From contig CAZEDU010000109.1 in assembly GCA_964511185.1 (NCBI GenBank), positions 1-17,040 on the forward strand: DNA of 17,040 nt, given 5' to 3'. Numbering within the stretch: the stretch's first letter is position 1; every line of letters begins with the position of its first letter. Shown here piece by piece: positions 1 to 6,331 of the stretch. Both the position numbers and the translations under genes were made by a program. The DNA comes from CAZEDU01 sp964511185 (GTDB lineage: Bacteria; Myxococcota; Myxococcia; Myxococcales; Myxococcaceae). The notes beneath the pieces were generated by a model, which saw only the letters and a program-made list of their open reading frames with translations, was not told the origin of the DNA and ran no database searches.

Positions 1-2
1 AG

Positions 3-869
3 AGCCAGATGGCGACGCCGATCATCAGCGAGATCGGCACCGACGAGCAGAAGCGGACGTTCCTCGCGCCGGCGATCGCCGGAGAGAAGATCGCCTCGCT
101 GGGCGTGAGCGAGCCGGGGGTCGGCTCCGACGTGGCGAACCTGGCGACCACCGCCAGGCGGGTGGGCGACGACTACGTCATCAACGGCTCGAAGATGTGG
201 ATCACCAACGGCACCCGGGCCGACTTCATCACGCTCGCGGTGCGCACCGGAGAGGCCGGCCACAAGGGCATCTCGCTGGTGACCTTCCCGACCGACGTGA
301 AGGGCTTCTCGGTGTCCAAGAAGCTCGACAAGGTGGGGAACCTGTCGTCGGACACGGCGATCCTCTACTTCGAGGACTGCAAGATTCCGCGCCGGTTCCT
401 GCTCGGGGAGGAGAACAAGGGCTTTCGCTACATCATGATGAACTTCCAGGGCGAGCGGCTGGTCGCGGCGATCCTCTCGGTCGCGTACATGGAGCACTGG
501 CTCGAGATGGCGCTCACCTACGGCCACGAGCGCAAGGCGTTCGGCCAGGAGATCCTCCGGTTCCAGGTGTGGCGCCACAAGCTGGTCGAGCACCTGTCGG
601 CGGTCGAGGCGGCCAAGCGGCTCACCTACCACGCGGTGGAGCTGTTCGACGCGAAGAAGGACCCGATCAAAGAGATCTCGATGGCCAAGCTGTTCGCTGG
701 GGACTACGCGCAGAAGGTCGCCTACGACGTGCAGCAGTTCTTCGGCGGCATGGGCTACATCGACGAGACGCCGATCGCGCGGGGCTGGCGGGACGTGCGG
801 CTCATCACCATTGGCGGCGGTACGTCCGAGGTGATGAAGGAGATCATCGCCCAGGAGGCCGGTTTCTAG
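3..869 (+). CDS. Acyl-CoA dehydrogenase, 3' part (start lies outside the window)
   Basis: FAD-dependent acyl-CoA dehydrogenase, which introduces the alpha-beta double bond in an acyl-CoA. The frame is open to the left edge, and the visible 286+ residues cover the middle beta domain and the C-terminal helical domain, so roughly the first 100 residues are missing; the ATG at 9 is internal. Family signatures are GVSEPGVGSDVANL, MWITNG, ERKAFGQ and FGGMGYI. The usual C-terminal EGT catalytic glutamate is absent: the motif reads IGGGTSEVMKEII. A Glu instead occurs in FQGERLV (codon 453-455), which is where long-chain and isovaleryl-CoA dehydrogenases carry the catalytic base. This favours a long- or branched-chain substrate class, but the substrate cannot be read from sequence. 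Stop TAG at 867-869, 12 bases before the next gene on the same strand. Confidence 0.93.
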   Translation, partial: SQMATPIISEIGTDEQKRTFLAPAIAGEKIASLGVSEPGVGSDVANLATTARRVGDDYVINGSKMWITNGTRADFITLAVRTGEAGHKGISLVTFPTDVKGFSVSKKLDKVGNLSSDTAILYFEDCKIPRRFLLGEENKGFRYIMMNFQGERLVAAILSVAYMEHWLEMALTYGHERKAFGQEILRFQVWRHKLVEHLSAVEAAKRLTYHAVELFDAKKDPIKEISMAKLFAGDYAQKVAYDVQQFFGGMGYIDETPIARGWRDVRLITIGGGTSEVMKEIIAQEAGF

Positions 870-881
870 CCGCCGCCGCGT

Positions 882-1514
882 ATGTCGGAATTGTTGACCA
901 CCTTTCTGGTCTCGCTGTCGGCGGTCTTCATCGTCGTGGACCCGCCGGGCGTGGTGCCGATCTTCCTCTCGATCACCGCGAACGAGACCCAGGAGCGCGC
1001 GCGGCGGACGGCGCGGCGGGCCTGTTGGGTGGGCGGGTCGCTGCTCCTCTTCTTCGCGTTCTTCGGCGGCGTGCTCTTCAAGGTCCTGGGCGTGAGCCTG
1101 GGGGCCTTCCGCGTCGCCGGGGGCATTCTGCTCTTGGTGCTGGCGCTCGACATGCTCCGGGCGCGCACGTCGCAGACCAAGACGACGCCCGAGGAGGAGC
1201 GCGAGGCGGCCACCAAGGAGGACGTCGCGGTGGTGCCGCTGGCGGTGCCGTTGTTGTCGGGGCCCGGGGCGATCGCGACGGTGATGGTCCTGATGTCGAA
1301 GGGGGAGGGCTGGGTGACCGGCAGCATGGTGGGGCTCTCGATCGTCCTGACCTTCGTGGCCACCTACCTGCTTCTGTCCAGCGCCCACTGGGTGCAGCGG
1401 GTGCTCAAGCAGTCGGGCGTGGCCTTGCTGCAGCGCCTGGCGGGGCTGATCCTCGCCGCGATCGCCGTTCAATTCATGGTCGATGGCGTGCGGGAGCTGT
1501 TCCCGGGTATTTGA
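882..1514 (+). CDS. MarC-family integral membrane protein
   Basis: A 210-residue hydrophobic protein of the MarC/NAAT (UPF0056) family, inner-membrane proteins of about 200 residues with around six helices. Conserved marks are VDPPGVVPIFLSIT near the N-terminus (DPPG at residues 20-23) and the second half-repeat VPLAVPLLSGPGAIATVMVL (about 118-137). A charged cytoplasmic-type linker (about 93-115) separates the two halves. Most members have no proven function; the old link to multiple antibiotic resistance in E. coli was not upheld, and a few archaeal or bacterial relatives are reported as amino-acid transporters. The gene starts 12 bases after the acyl-CoA dehydrogenase and ends 10 bases before exonuclease III, so the three probably form one transcript. 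No clear ribosome-binding site precedes the ATG. Confidence 0.9.
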   Translation: MSELLTTFLVSLSAVFIVVDPPGVVPIFLSITANETQERARRTARRACWVGGSLLLFFAFFGGVLFKVLGVSLGAFRVAGGILLLVLALDMLRARTSQTKTTPEEEREAATKEDVAVVPLAVPLLSGPGAIATVMVLMSKGEGWVTGSMVGLSIVLTFVATYLLLSSAHWVQRVLKQSGVALLQRLAGLILAAIAVQFMVDGVRELFPGI

Positions 1515-1524
1515 AGAGCGGCAG

Positions 1525-2352
1525 ATGAAGATCGCGACCTGGAACGTGAACGGCATCCGCGCGCGGGAGGCGCAGGTGCTCGACTGGGTGCAGCGCGAGC
1601 AGCCGGACGTGTTGTGCCTCCAGGAGGTCAAGGCCTCGCCGCACGACGTGCCCGCTTCCCTCTGCGCGCTGCAGGGGTACTGGTGCTTCTGGCACGGGCA
1701 CAAGGGCTACTCGGGGGTGGGGCTGCACCTGAAGCGCTCGGCCTTCGCGTCCCCGGTCTTCTCGCACCCGTCGTTCGACCACGAGCACCGAATCGTGGTG
1801 GCCCAGGTGGAGGACCTCCGCGTCGCGTCGATCTACGTGCCGAACGGCGGCAAGGACTTCCCCGCGAAGATGAGGTTCTTGGAGGCGCTCGAGGCGTGGG
1901 TGGTCGAGTCCCACCAGGCCGGGTTCCGGTTGCTCTTGTGCGGTGATTTGAACGTGGCCCGCACCGAGCGCGACGTGCACCCGTCGCTCCGCAAGCCCGA
2001 GCAGATTGGCCAGACCCCCGAGGAGCGGGCGCTGCTCGAGCGCATCATCGGGCACGGGCTCGTGGATTTGAGCCGCCAGTACGAGCCCGACAACGACCAG
2101 CTGTTCACCTGGTGGGCGCCGTGGCGGAACATGAAGCAGAAGAACATTGGCTGGCGCTTGGACTACGTGCTCGCGAGTGAGCCGGTGGCGCGCCTGTCGA
2201 CCGGCTGCGCGGCGTTTCGCGAGTTCGGCACGAGCGACCACTGTCCGGTGCTGGCCACCTTCCCGCCGCTGGTGCGCCCGCCGGAGCACGTGGAGGAGCC
2301 GGCGCCGGTCCAGGCCGAGGAGAAGGCGCAGTTGGAGCTGTCGCTCGGGTAG
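1525..2352 (+). CDS. xth: Exodeoxyribonuclease III (AP endonuclease, Xth family)
   Basis: Base-excision-repair enzyme that cuts the phosphodiester bond 5' of abasic sites and has 3'-5' exonuclease and 3'-phosphatase activity on duplex DNA; cytoplasmic and Mg2+-dependent. The 275 residues match the usual Xth length (about 260-280). Catalytic positions of the exonuclease-endonuclease-phosphatase fold are all visible: N7 in TWNVNGIR, E34 in LQEVK, Y104 in SIYVPNG, D141 and N143 in CGDLNVA, and D238-H239 in TSDHCPV. The ATG at 1525 was chosen because MKIATWNVNGIR is the normal family N-terminus; an in-frame ATG at 1483 would add 14 atypical residues and overlap marC. About 20 residues at the C-terminus, rich in Glu and Pro, lie beyond the core fold. 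The next gene is convergent with a single base between. Confidence 0.96.
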   Translation: MKIATWNVNGIRAREAQVLDWVQREQPDVLCLQEVKASPHDVPASLCALQGYWCFWHGHKGYSGVGLHLKRSAFASPVFSHPSFDHEHRIVVAQVEDLRVASIYVPNGGKDFPAKMRFLEALEAWVVESHQAGFRLLLCGDLNVARTERDVHPSLRKPEQIGQTPEERALLERIIGHGLVDLSRQYEPDNDQLFTWWAPWRNMKQKNIGWRLDYVLASEPVARLSTGCAAFREFGTSDHCPVLATFPPLVRPPEHVEEPAPVQAEEKAQLELSLG

Positions 2353-2353
2353 G

Positions 2354-2641
2354 TCAGCGCTTCTTGAAGAGCGCCTCGGCGGCGTCGAGGAGCGAAGCCT
2401 TCTGTTCGGCGCCCGAGGCGCCCCCTTCGCCGATCTGGAAGAACTCACAGAAGTTCGCGTCTTCCTTGTCCGATGGGACCTCGGCGAAGGGCTCTTTGCA
2501 CTGCTTGGCGACGTTCACGTCGTAGTGGCGGCAGTGGACGCAGGCGTGCAGCTCGGCGCCGCAGCCGGGGCAGAGGTCTCTGCGTCCGACCTGGTTCCCG
2601 ACGATGTCGACCCGGTGGCCGCACTTTCCGCACCCAGGCAT
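2354..2641 (-). CDS. Small zinc-ribbon-type protein, function unknown
   Basis: A 95-residue protein with eight cysteines: CxxC pairs at 4/7, 24/27 and 34/37, plus C48 and C65. The first two pairs form a classic rubredoxin-like zinc ribbon (CGKC...CPGC). The rest (HACVHCRHYDVNVAKQC, then the NFCEFF motif) looks like a second metal site that I recognise as a recurring conserved module of unknown function in bacteria. The tail is a short acidic/Ala-rich helix. The open frame continues far upstream, but the ATG at 2641 is best: an AAGAGGG stretch lies just before it and the upstream frame is only the shadow of the gene at 2708. Probably cytoplasmic; role (nucleic-acid or protein binding) not determinable. 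Confidence 0.8.
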   Translation of the reverse strand: MPGCGKCGHRVDIVGNQVGRRDLCPGCGAELHACVHCRHYDVNVAKQCKEPFAEVPSDKEDANFCEFFQIGEGGASGAEQKASLLDAAEALFKKR

Positions 2642-2689
2642 TACCCTCTTGTATAACGCGGTTGGGTTTTTCGTTCGTAGACCGACAAC

Positions 2690-2703
2690 TCGAAGAGGTT
2701 CGA
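2690..2703 (+). promoter_or_regulatory. Ribosome-binding site in the loop of a small hairpin
   Basis: GAGG (2695-2698) lies 9 bases before the ATG at 2708 and is the ribosome-binding site that supports this start. It is exactly the loop of a short perfect inverted repeat, TCGAA / TTCGA, at 2690-2694 and 2699-2703. A five-pair stem with a four-base loop is weak and may be chance. Confidence 0.4.
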
Positions 2704-2707
2704 AACG

Positions 2708-3337
2708 ATGGTCGTCTCCTTGCTCCTCGTCCCCTTGCTCGCGGCGGCGCCGGTCGATCTGACAGCCGACGAGTTCAAGATGTACCGCCACTATCAGCTC
2801 GCGATGAAAGACCCGCGGGTCGAGAAGATGAAGCCGGAGCGCCGCCTGAGCGCCATCGCGAAGGACGCCGGCTACAAGCTCAAGGACCTGGAGAAGGCGA
2901 TCGCGCGCGCGGAGGCCGCCGGTGACGTGAAGGCCGCGTGCGAGGCGGGCGCGAAGGAGGCCATCGAGGGCGGGGAGCTCCAGGGGCGCGTGGGCAAGGT
3001 GGACGTCGACACGTCGGACCCGCATGCGGTGGCGTACGTGCAGTGGCTCAACGAGGCGCCGGCGCAGCTCGAGGAAGAGGCGGCCTGGGTGGCCGCTCAG
3101 ACCGCGCAGGCGTGTCCCATCGTGTCGACCATCCAGGTCTGGGCGCAGGACAAGGCGAACCCCAGCGCCCGGCTGTTTCAGGCGCTCATCTCGCGCGAGG
3201 CCGCCAAGCGCATCGCCCCCGAGAAGGCGAAGGAGTTCGCGGACACGAGGTACCTTCGGTTGTTCGAGAAGGTGAAGAGCGTGAACGCTGGAGATGATTT
3301 GTCGCAGGCGACTGCGACGCCGGGCGCTTCGCAGTAG
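2708..3337 (+). CDS. Putative exported protein of unknown function
   Basis: A 209-residue protein with a short hydrophobic N-terminus (MVVSLLLVPLLAAAPVD) typical of a signal peptide, cleavable around residue 14-15, so probably periplasmic. The mature part is highly charged and mostly helical: Lys/Glu/Ala-rich segments between about 18 and 85, a central stretch with the motif AYVQWLNEAPAQLEEEAAWVAA (split here as AYVQWLNEAP and AQLEEEAAWVAA), and a helical C-terminal half ending near FEKVKSV. One Cys (in KAACEAG) and a second (in AQACPIV) could pair. I recognise no family. The last residues, from about DDLSQATATPGASQ, are encoded in a repeat-rich stretch (hairpin at 3301-3318 and GCAGTAG tandem at 3331-3346) and may be an extension acquired from it. 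SD GAGG at 2695-2698 supports the start. Confidence 0.75.
   Translation: MVVSLLLVPLLAAAPVDLTADEFKMYRHYQLAMKDPRVEKMKPERRLSAIAKDAGYKLKDLEKAIARAEAAGDVKAACEAGAKEAIEGGELQGRVGKVDVDTSDPHAVAYVQWLNEAPAQLEEEAAWVAAQTAQACPIVSTIQVWAQDKANPSARLFQALISREAAKRIAPEKAKEFADTRYLRLFEKVKSVNAGDDLSQATATPGASQ
3301..3318 (+). repeat. 7-bp perfect hairpin with GNRA-type loop at the 3' end of the exported-protein gene
   Basis: GTCGCAG (3301-3307) and CTGCGAC (3312-3318) are exact reverse complements around the loop GCGA, a GNRA tetraloop. It lies inside the coding region, 16 bases before the stop codon. It is the first of three repeat structures packed between 3301 and 3363. Confidence 0.5.
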
Positions 3338-3346
3338 GCAGTAGGC
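3331..3346. repeat. Short tandem repeat, two copies of GCAGTAG plus GC
   Basis: GCAGTAGGCAGTAGGC reads as a 7-base unit repeated twice with a partial third. The first copy supplies the TAG stop (3335-3337) of the exported-protein gene. It directly adjoins the palindrome at 3351-3363. Confidence 0.5.
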
Positions 3347-3350
3347 GTCC

Positions 3351-3363
3351 GGGGACAGTCCCC
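3351..3363. repeat. GGGGACAGTCCCC palindrome between convergent genes
   Basis: A perfect 6-bp inverted repeat (GGGGAC / GTCCCC) around a single central A, between the stops of the genes ending at 3337 (+) and 3369 (-). From memory, palindromes of the GGGGACnGTCCCC type recur as dispersed intergenic elements in several GC-rich bacterial groups, so this may be a solo REP-like element. It could also help terminate transcription, though no T-run follows. Copy number elsewhere in the genome is unknown. Confidence 0.45.
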
Positions 3364-3368
3364 TCTTG

Positions 3369-3722
3369 TCAGCTGATGGTGGCGTCGTCCGCTTCGACCA
3401 GGTCGACGCGCAACCGGTGGTACAGGTGCAGCATGTAGCTGCTGAACGCCGCGACCACCGCCAGCATGATGAAGATGAGCTGGAAGCGCTGCCACAGGTG
3501 CGCTTGCTCGAGCAGCACCCGCCGCTCCTCGAAGGTGGCCAGCTGCTGCTCCGCGACCGAGCTGTCGAGGGTGGTGGCGTACTCTTCGCCCTGAGCGTTG
3601 CCGCGCGCGAGCTTCCAGGCGCCTTCCTCGCGGAGCTGGTGGGCGCGCGCAAAGCAGAGCCCGGCGCCCCCCGCCGAGAGGACCGAGACGCCTATCGCGA
3701 CTGCGACACTGCGGGAGCGCAT
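3369..3722 (-). CDS. Small membrane protein with two transmembrane helices, function unknown
   Basis: A 117-residue protein with a hydrophobic helix at about residues 6-24 (VAVAIGVSVLSAGGAGLCF) and another at about 82-100 (LIFIMLAVVAAFSSYMLHL). Between them is a roughly 55-residue charged, Gln/Glu-rich segment that looks helical and could form a coiled coil. This resembles a helical-hairpin membrane protein with an extracytoplasmic linker, or one with both ends on the same side. Start chosen at the ATG ending at 3722, which has a good ribosome-binding site (GGAGG, 6 bases upstream on the minus strand); an in-frame ATG at 3794 would overlap rlmE on the other strand. No family recognised. Confidence 0.72.
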   Translation of the reverse strand: MRSRSVAVAIGVSVLSAGGAGLCFARAHQLREEGAWKLARGNAQGEEYATTLDSSVAEQQLATFEERRVLLEQAHLWQRFQLIFIMLAVVAAFSSYMLHLYHRLRVDLVEADDATIS

Positions 3723-3786
3723 TGCCACCTCCGACGGCGAGAGTCCTTCAAGGCGGCGAATGAGGATGCTAGTGACGGCCCCAATC

Positions 3787-4389
3787 ATGGGCAAGCCCTA
3801 CCGTCCGAAAGACCACTACTTCCAGAAGGCCAAGCAGGAAGGTTTTCGTGCGCGAAGCGCCTTCAAAATCGATGAGATCGCGAAACGATTTGGTGTCGTT
3901 GCACGGGGACATCGGGTGCTCGACCTCGGGGCCGCTCCGGGTGGATTTCTACAGGTTCTGGCAGACCGGGTGGGCCCGTCCGGCGCCGTCGTGGGGGTGG
4001 ATCTGGCGCCCATCCAGCCGCTGGGGCGCCCGAACGTGAAGACCGCGGTGCTCGACGTGCTGGCCGACGACTTCGACCAGAAGCTGGAGGCGCTCGACCC
4101 CGGGCCGTTCGACGCGGTGGTGTCGGACCTGGCGCCGAAGACGACCGGCATCAAGGCGACCGATGAGGCGCGCAGCTTGAACCTGGCGCGCAAGGCGCTG
4201 TCGCTGTCGCTTCGGCTGGGAAGGCCTGGCAGCGCGTTCATCGCCAAGCTGTTCATGGGCGGCGACTTCGATGGGTTCCGCAACGAGGTGAGGGCCGCGT
4301 TCGAGGACGTGAAGGTCGTGCGGCCGGAGGCGACGCGCGGCGCGAGCTTCGAGGTGTACCTGGTGGGGCTCAAGAAGCGGGCGGGTTGA
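3787..4389 (+). CDS. rlmE: 23S rRNA 2'-O-ribose methyltransferase, RlmE/RrmJ (FtsJ) family
   Basis: SAM-dependent enzyme that methylates the 2'-OH of a uridine in the A-loop of 23S rRNA (U2552 in E. coli) late in 50S assembly. The 200 residues match the family size (about 200-210). The K-D-K-E catalytic tetrad is visible: K27 in RSAFKIDEI, D114 in VVSDLAPK, K154 in FIAKLFMGGD and E189 in ASFEVYLVG. The SAM-binding motif is VLDLGAAPGGFLQVL (about 44-58). The start at 3787 (MGKPYRPKDHYF) is by similarity to related proteins; the ATGs at 3760 and 3766 are in frame and cannot be excluded, as none has a strong ribosome-binding site. Divergent from the small membrane protein, with 64 bases between the starts. 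Confidence 0.95.
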   Translation: MGKPYRPKDHYFQKAKQEGFRARSAFKIDEIAKRFGVVARGHRVLDLGAAPGGFLQVLADRVGPSGAVVGVDLAPIQPLGRPNVKTAVLDVLADDFDQKLEALDPGPFDAVVSDLAPKTTGIKATDEARSLNLARKALSLSLRLGRPGSAFIAKLFMGGDFDGFRNEVRAAFEDVKVVRPEATRGASFEVYLVGLKKRAG

Positions 4390-4440
4390 CTCGGGAATTT
4401 CCGTTAGATCCTCTCGAAGGGCTGTCCGTGAAAAGAGGGC

Positions 4441-6318
4441 ATGAACGCCAAAGCCCTCTTCGTCCTTTTTCTGATCTCGCTGCCCGCCGCCGCGCAGCAG
4501 CGCGCCGCCGCCGAGCTGGTGCGCTTCGATGACTGCGCCGAGCTCGAGCGGTACCTGGAAAGCCGCGCCATCGAGCAGCTGCGGCAGCAGTGGACGCAGC
4601 GCGAGCGGTGGTATCGATATCCGTTCGTGCTTCGTGGGGTCGGGGTGCCCGCGCCGACGGCCGCTCCATCCGCGGCGGAGCCACGTGCCGAAGGCGCCGC
4701 CGCCGCGAAAGACGGCGCGGGCCCGACCACCTACAGCCAAACCAACACGCAGGTGCAAGGCGTCGACGAAGCCGACTTCGTGAAGAACGACGGCAAGCGC
4801 ATCTTCGTCCTCAGCCAGGGCGTGCTGTACCTGGCGAAGAGCTGGCCGGTGGAGGACCTGCGCACGGTGGGCGCGCTGCGCATCGAGGGACAGCCGAACG
4901 AGATGTTCCTCGGTGACGATGACCGGCTGGTCGTCTTCTCCGCATCGCTGGGCTCCCGCTCGACGACCAAGGTGACGGTGGTCGACGTCTCGCGCCTCGA
5001 GCAGCCGCGCGTCGTCGACGAGAAGTATTTGCCGGGCCACTACAGCAGCGCCCGGCGCGTGGGATCGGCGGTGCGCGTGGTGCTCACCGATGGAGAGCAG
5101 CCGTGGGGCCATTGGTATCGAGGAGGGCACGGGTCGCTCGAGGAGGCCATCGCGCAGGTGCGGCAACGCAACCTGTCGGACTATCTCCCCGCGGCGACGC
5201 ACGTGGTGCGGGGAGAGCGGCGCCCGCTGCCGACGAAGTGCGGCGAGGTCTTTCGGCCCAAAGGCGCCACGCAGTACGGCGTCGTCTCGGTGGTGACGCT
5301 CGACGTGAACGACGCCTCGGTCTTTCACCGCACGATGCTGCTCACCGCGCCGGGGCAGGTCTACGCCTCGGCGCGCTCGCTCTACGTCGCGAGCGCTCAG
5401 TGGTGGTGGCGCTGGTCGCCGCGGGATGGGGAGAGGACCTTCGTGCACCGGTTCGACCTCACCGACCCGACCCGCGCCAACTACCTGGCGTCCGGCGTGG
5501 TGCGCGGTCACCTGCTCAACCAGTTCTCGATGGACGAGGACCGAAGCGGCTTCTTGCGCCTCGCCGTGACCGAGAGCCGCTTCGGCCGCGGCGAGACGAC
5601 CGTGAACAAAGTGCTGGTGCTGGGGCGGCAGGGGGCGCGGCTGAGCGTGGTCGGAGAGACCGAAGACCTCGCGCCCGGCGAGCGCATCTACAGCGCGCGG
5701 TTCTTCGGCGACAAAGGGTACGTGGTGACGTTCCGCCAGGTCGACCCGCTGTTCACCATCGACCTGTCGAACCCGTACCGCCCGCGCAAGGTGGGCGAGC
5801 TGAAGATCCCCGGCTTCTCGACGTACATCCACCCGCTCGACGAGGATCACCTGCTCACGATCGGCGTCGACGTTCCAGAAGGCAGCAACCGCCGCGGCGG
5901 CGTCAAGCTGTCGGTCTTCGACGTGAGCGACTTCGCGGCGCCGAAGGAGAAGTTCGTCCACGTCATCCAGGGCTCGACCGGGAGCGAGGCGCAGCACGAG
6001 CACAAGGCCTTCAACTACTTCGCCGCGAAGCGGCTGCTGGCGATCCCCGCGTACGGGTACGTGAACGGGACGTACCGCTCCGAACTGCAGCTCTTCCGCG
6101 TTCACCCGCGTTTCGGCATTCGCGAGAAGGGGAGCCTGAGCATGAGCGACATGGCGCAAAGCCATGGCCACGTGCCGCCGGTGCGGAGGAGCATCGTCGC
6201 CGACGACTTCGTCTACGCGATCTCGGACAGCGGCATCCGCGCCGCGGAGATCGAGGCGCCGAGCGACGTGGTCGCGACCGCCCTGTTCACCGCGCCGTCC
6301 ATGGAGCGCGTTCGCTGA
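4441..6318 (+). CDS. Secreted beta-propeller domain protein
   Basis: A 625-residue exported protein. Residues 1-18 are a signal peptide (ALFVLFLISLPAAAQQ, cleavage after AAA or AQ). Residues 20-65 are charged and helical; 66-97 is an Ala/Pro-rich linker. The long C-terminal part begins with YSQTNTQVQGVDEADFVKND (98-117), the signature that opens the secreted C-terminal beta-propeller family (Pfam Beta_propel, PF09826) known from archaea and scattered bacteria. Repeated blade-like segments follow, such as VTVVDVSRLEQPRVVDEKYL, HRFDLTDPTRANYLASGVV, FTIDLSNPYRPRKVGELKI and LSVFDVSDFAAPKEKFVHV. No catalytic residues are evident; family function is unknown, with a binding or scaffold role in the periplasm or outside the cell likely. 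AAAAGAGGGC immediately precedes the ATG, close spacing for a ribosome-binding site. Convergent with the next gene. Confidence 0.88.
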   Translation: MNAKALFVLFLISLPAAAQQRAAAELVRFDDCAELERYLESRAIEQLRQQWTQRERWYRYPFVLRGVGVPAPTAAPSAAEPRAEGAAAAKDGAGPTTYSQTNTQVQGVDEADFVKNDGKRIFVLSQGVLYLAKSWPVEDLRTVGALRIEGQPNEMFLGDDDRLVVFSASLGSRSTTKVTVVDVSRLEQPRVVDEKYLPGHYSSARRVGSAVRVVLTDGEQPWGHWYRGGHGSLEEAIAQVRQRNLSDYLPAATHVVRGERRPLPTKCGEVFRPKGATQYGVVSVVTLDVNDASVFHRTMLLTAPGQVYASARSLYVASAQWWWRWSPRDGERTFVHRFDLTDPTRANYLASGVVRGHLLNQFSMDEDRSGFLRLAVTESRFGRGETTVNKVLVLGRQGARLSVVGETEDLAPGERIYSARFFGDKGYVVTFRQVDPLFTIDLSNPYRPRKVGELKIPGFSTYIHPLDEDHLLTIGVDVPEGSNRRGGVKLSVFDVSDFAAPKEKFVHVIQGSTGSEAQHEHKAFNYFAAKRLLAIPAYGYVNGTYRSELQLFRVHPRFGIREKGSLSMSDMAQSHGHVPPVRRSIVADDFVYAISDSGIRAAEIEAPSDVVATALFTAPSMERVR

Positions 6319-6331
6319 GAGCGGGAGCGCT

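Noticed and set aside
197..1528. A 443-codon plus-strand frame across the acyl-CoA dehydrogenase and marC
   Set aside because: Gly/Arg/Ala-rich product in the wrong frame of two well-recognised genes.
2642..3652. A long minus-strand extension of the zinc-ribbon gene
   Set aside because: The extension is opposite the exported-protein gene and has no recognisable protein character; the ATG at 2641 gives a compact conserved protein.
4386..4409. TTGACT followed by TTAGAT as a housekeeping promoter for the beta-propeller gene
   Set aside because: The spacing is only 12 bases, too short for a normal -35/-10 pair.
3949..6171. A 740-codon open frame on the minus strand opposite the beta-propeller gene
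   Set aside because: It is a shadow of the plus-strand gene in GC-rich DNA: Arg/His/Val-rich sequence with no domain, and it runs through rlmE as well.
6319..6331. AGCGGGAGCGCT as a terminator between the convergent beta-propeller and flavoenzyme genes
   Set aside because: The stem is at most four pairs with no T-run.
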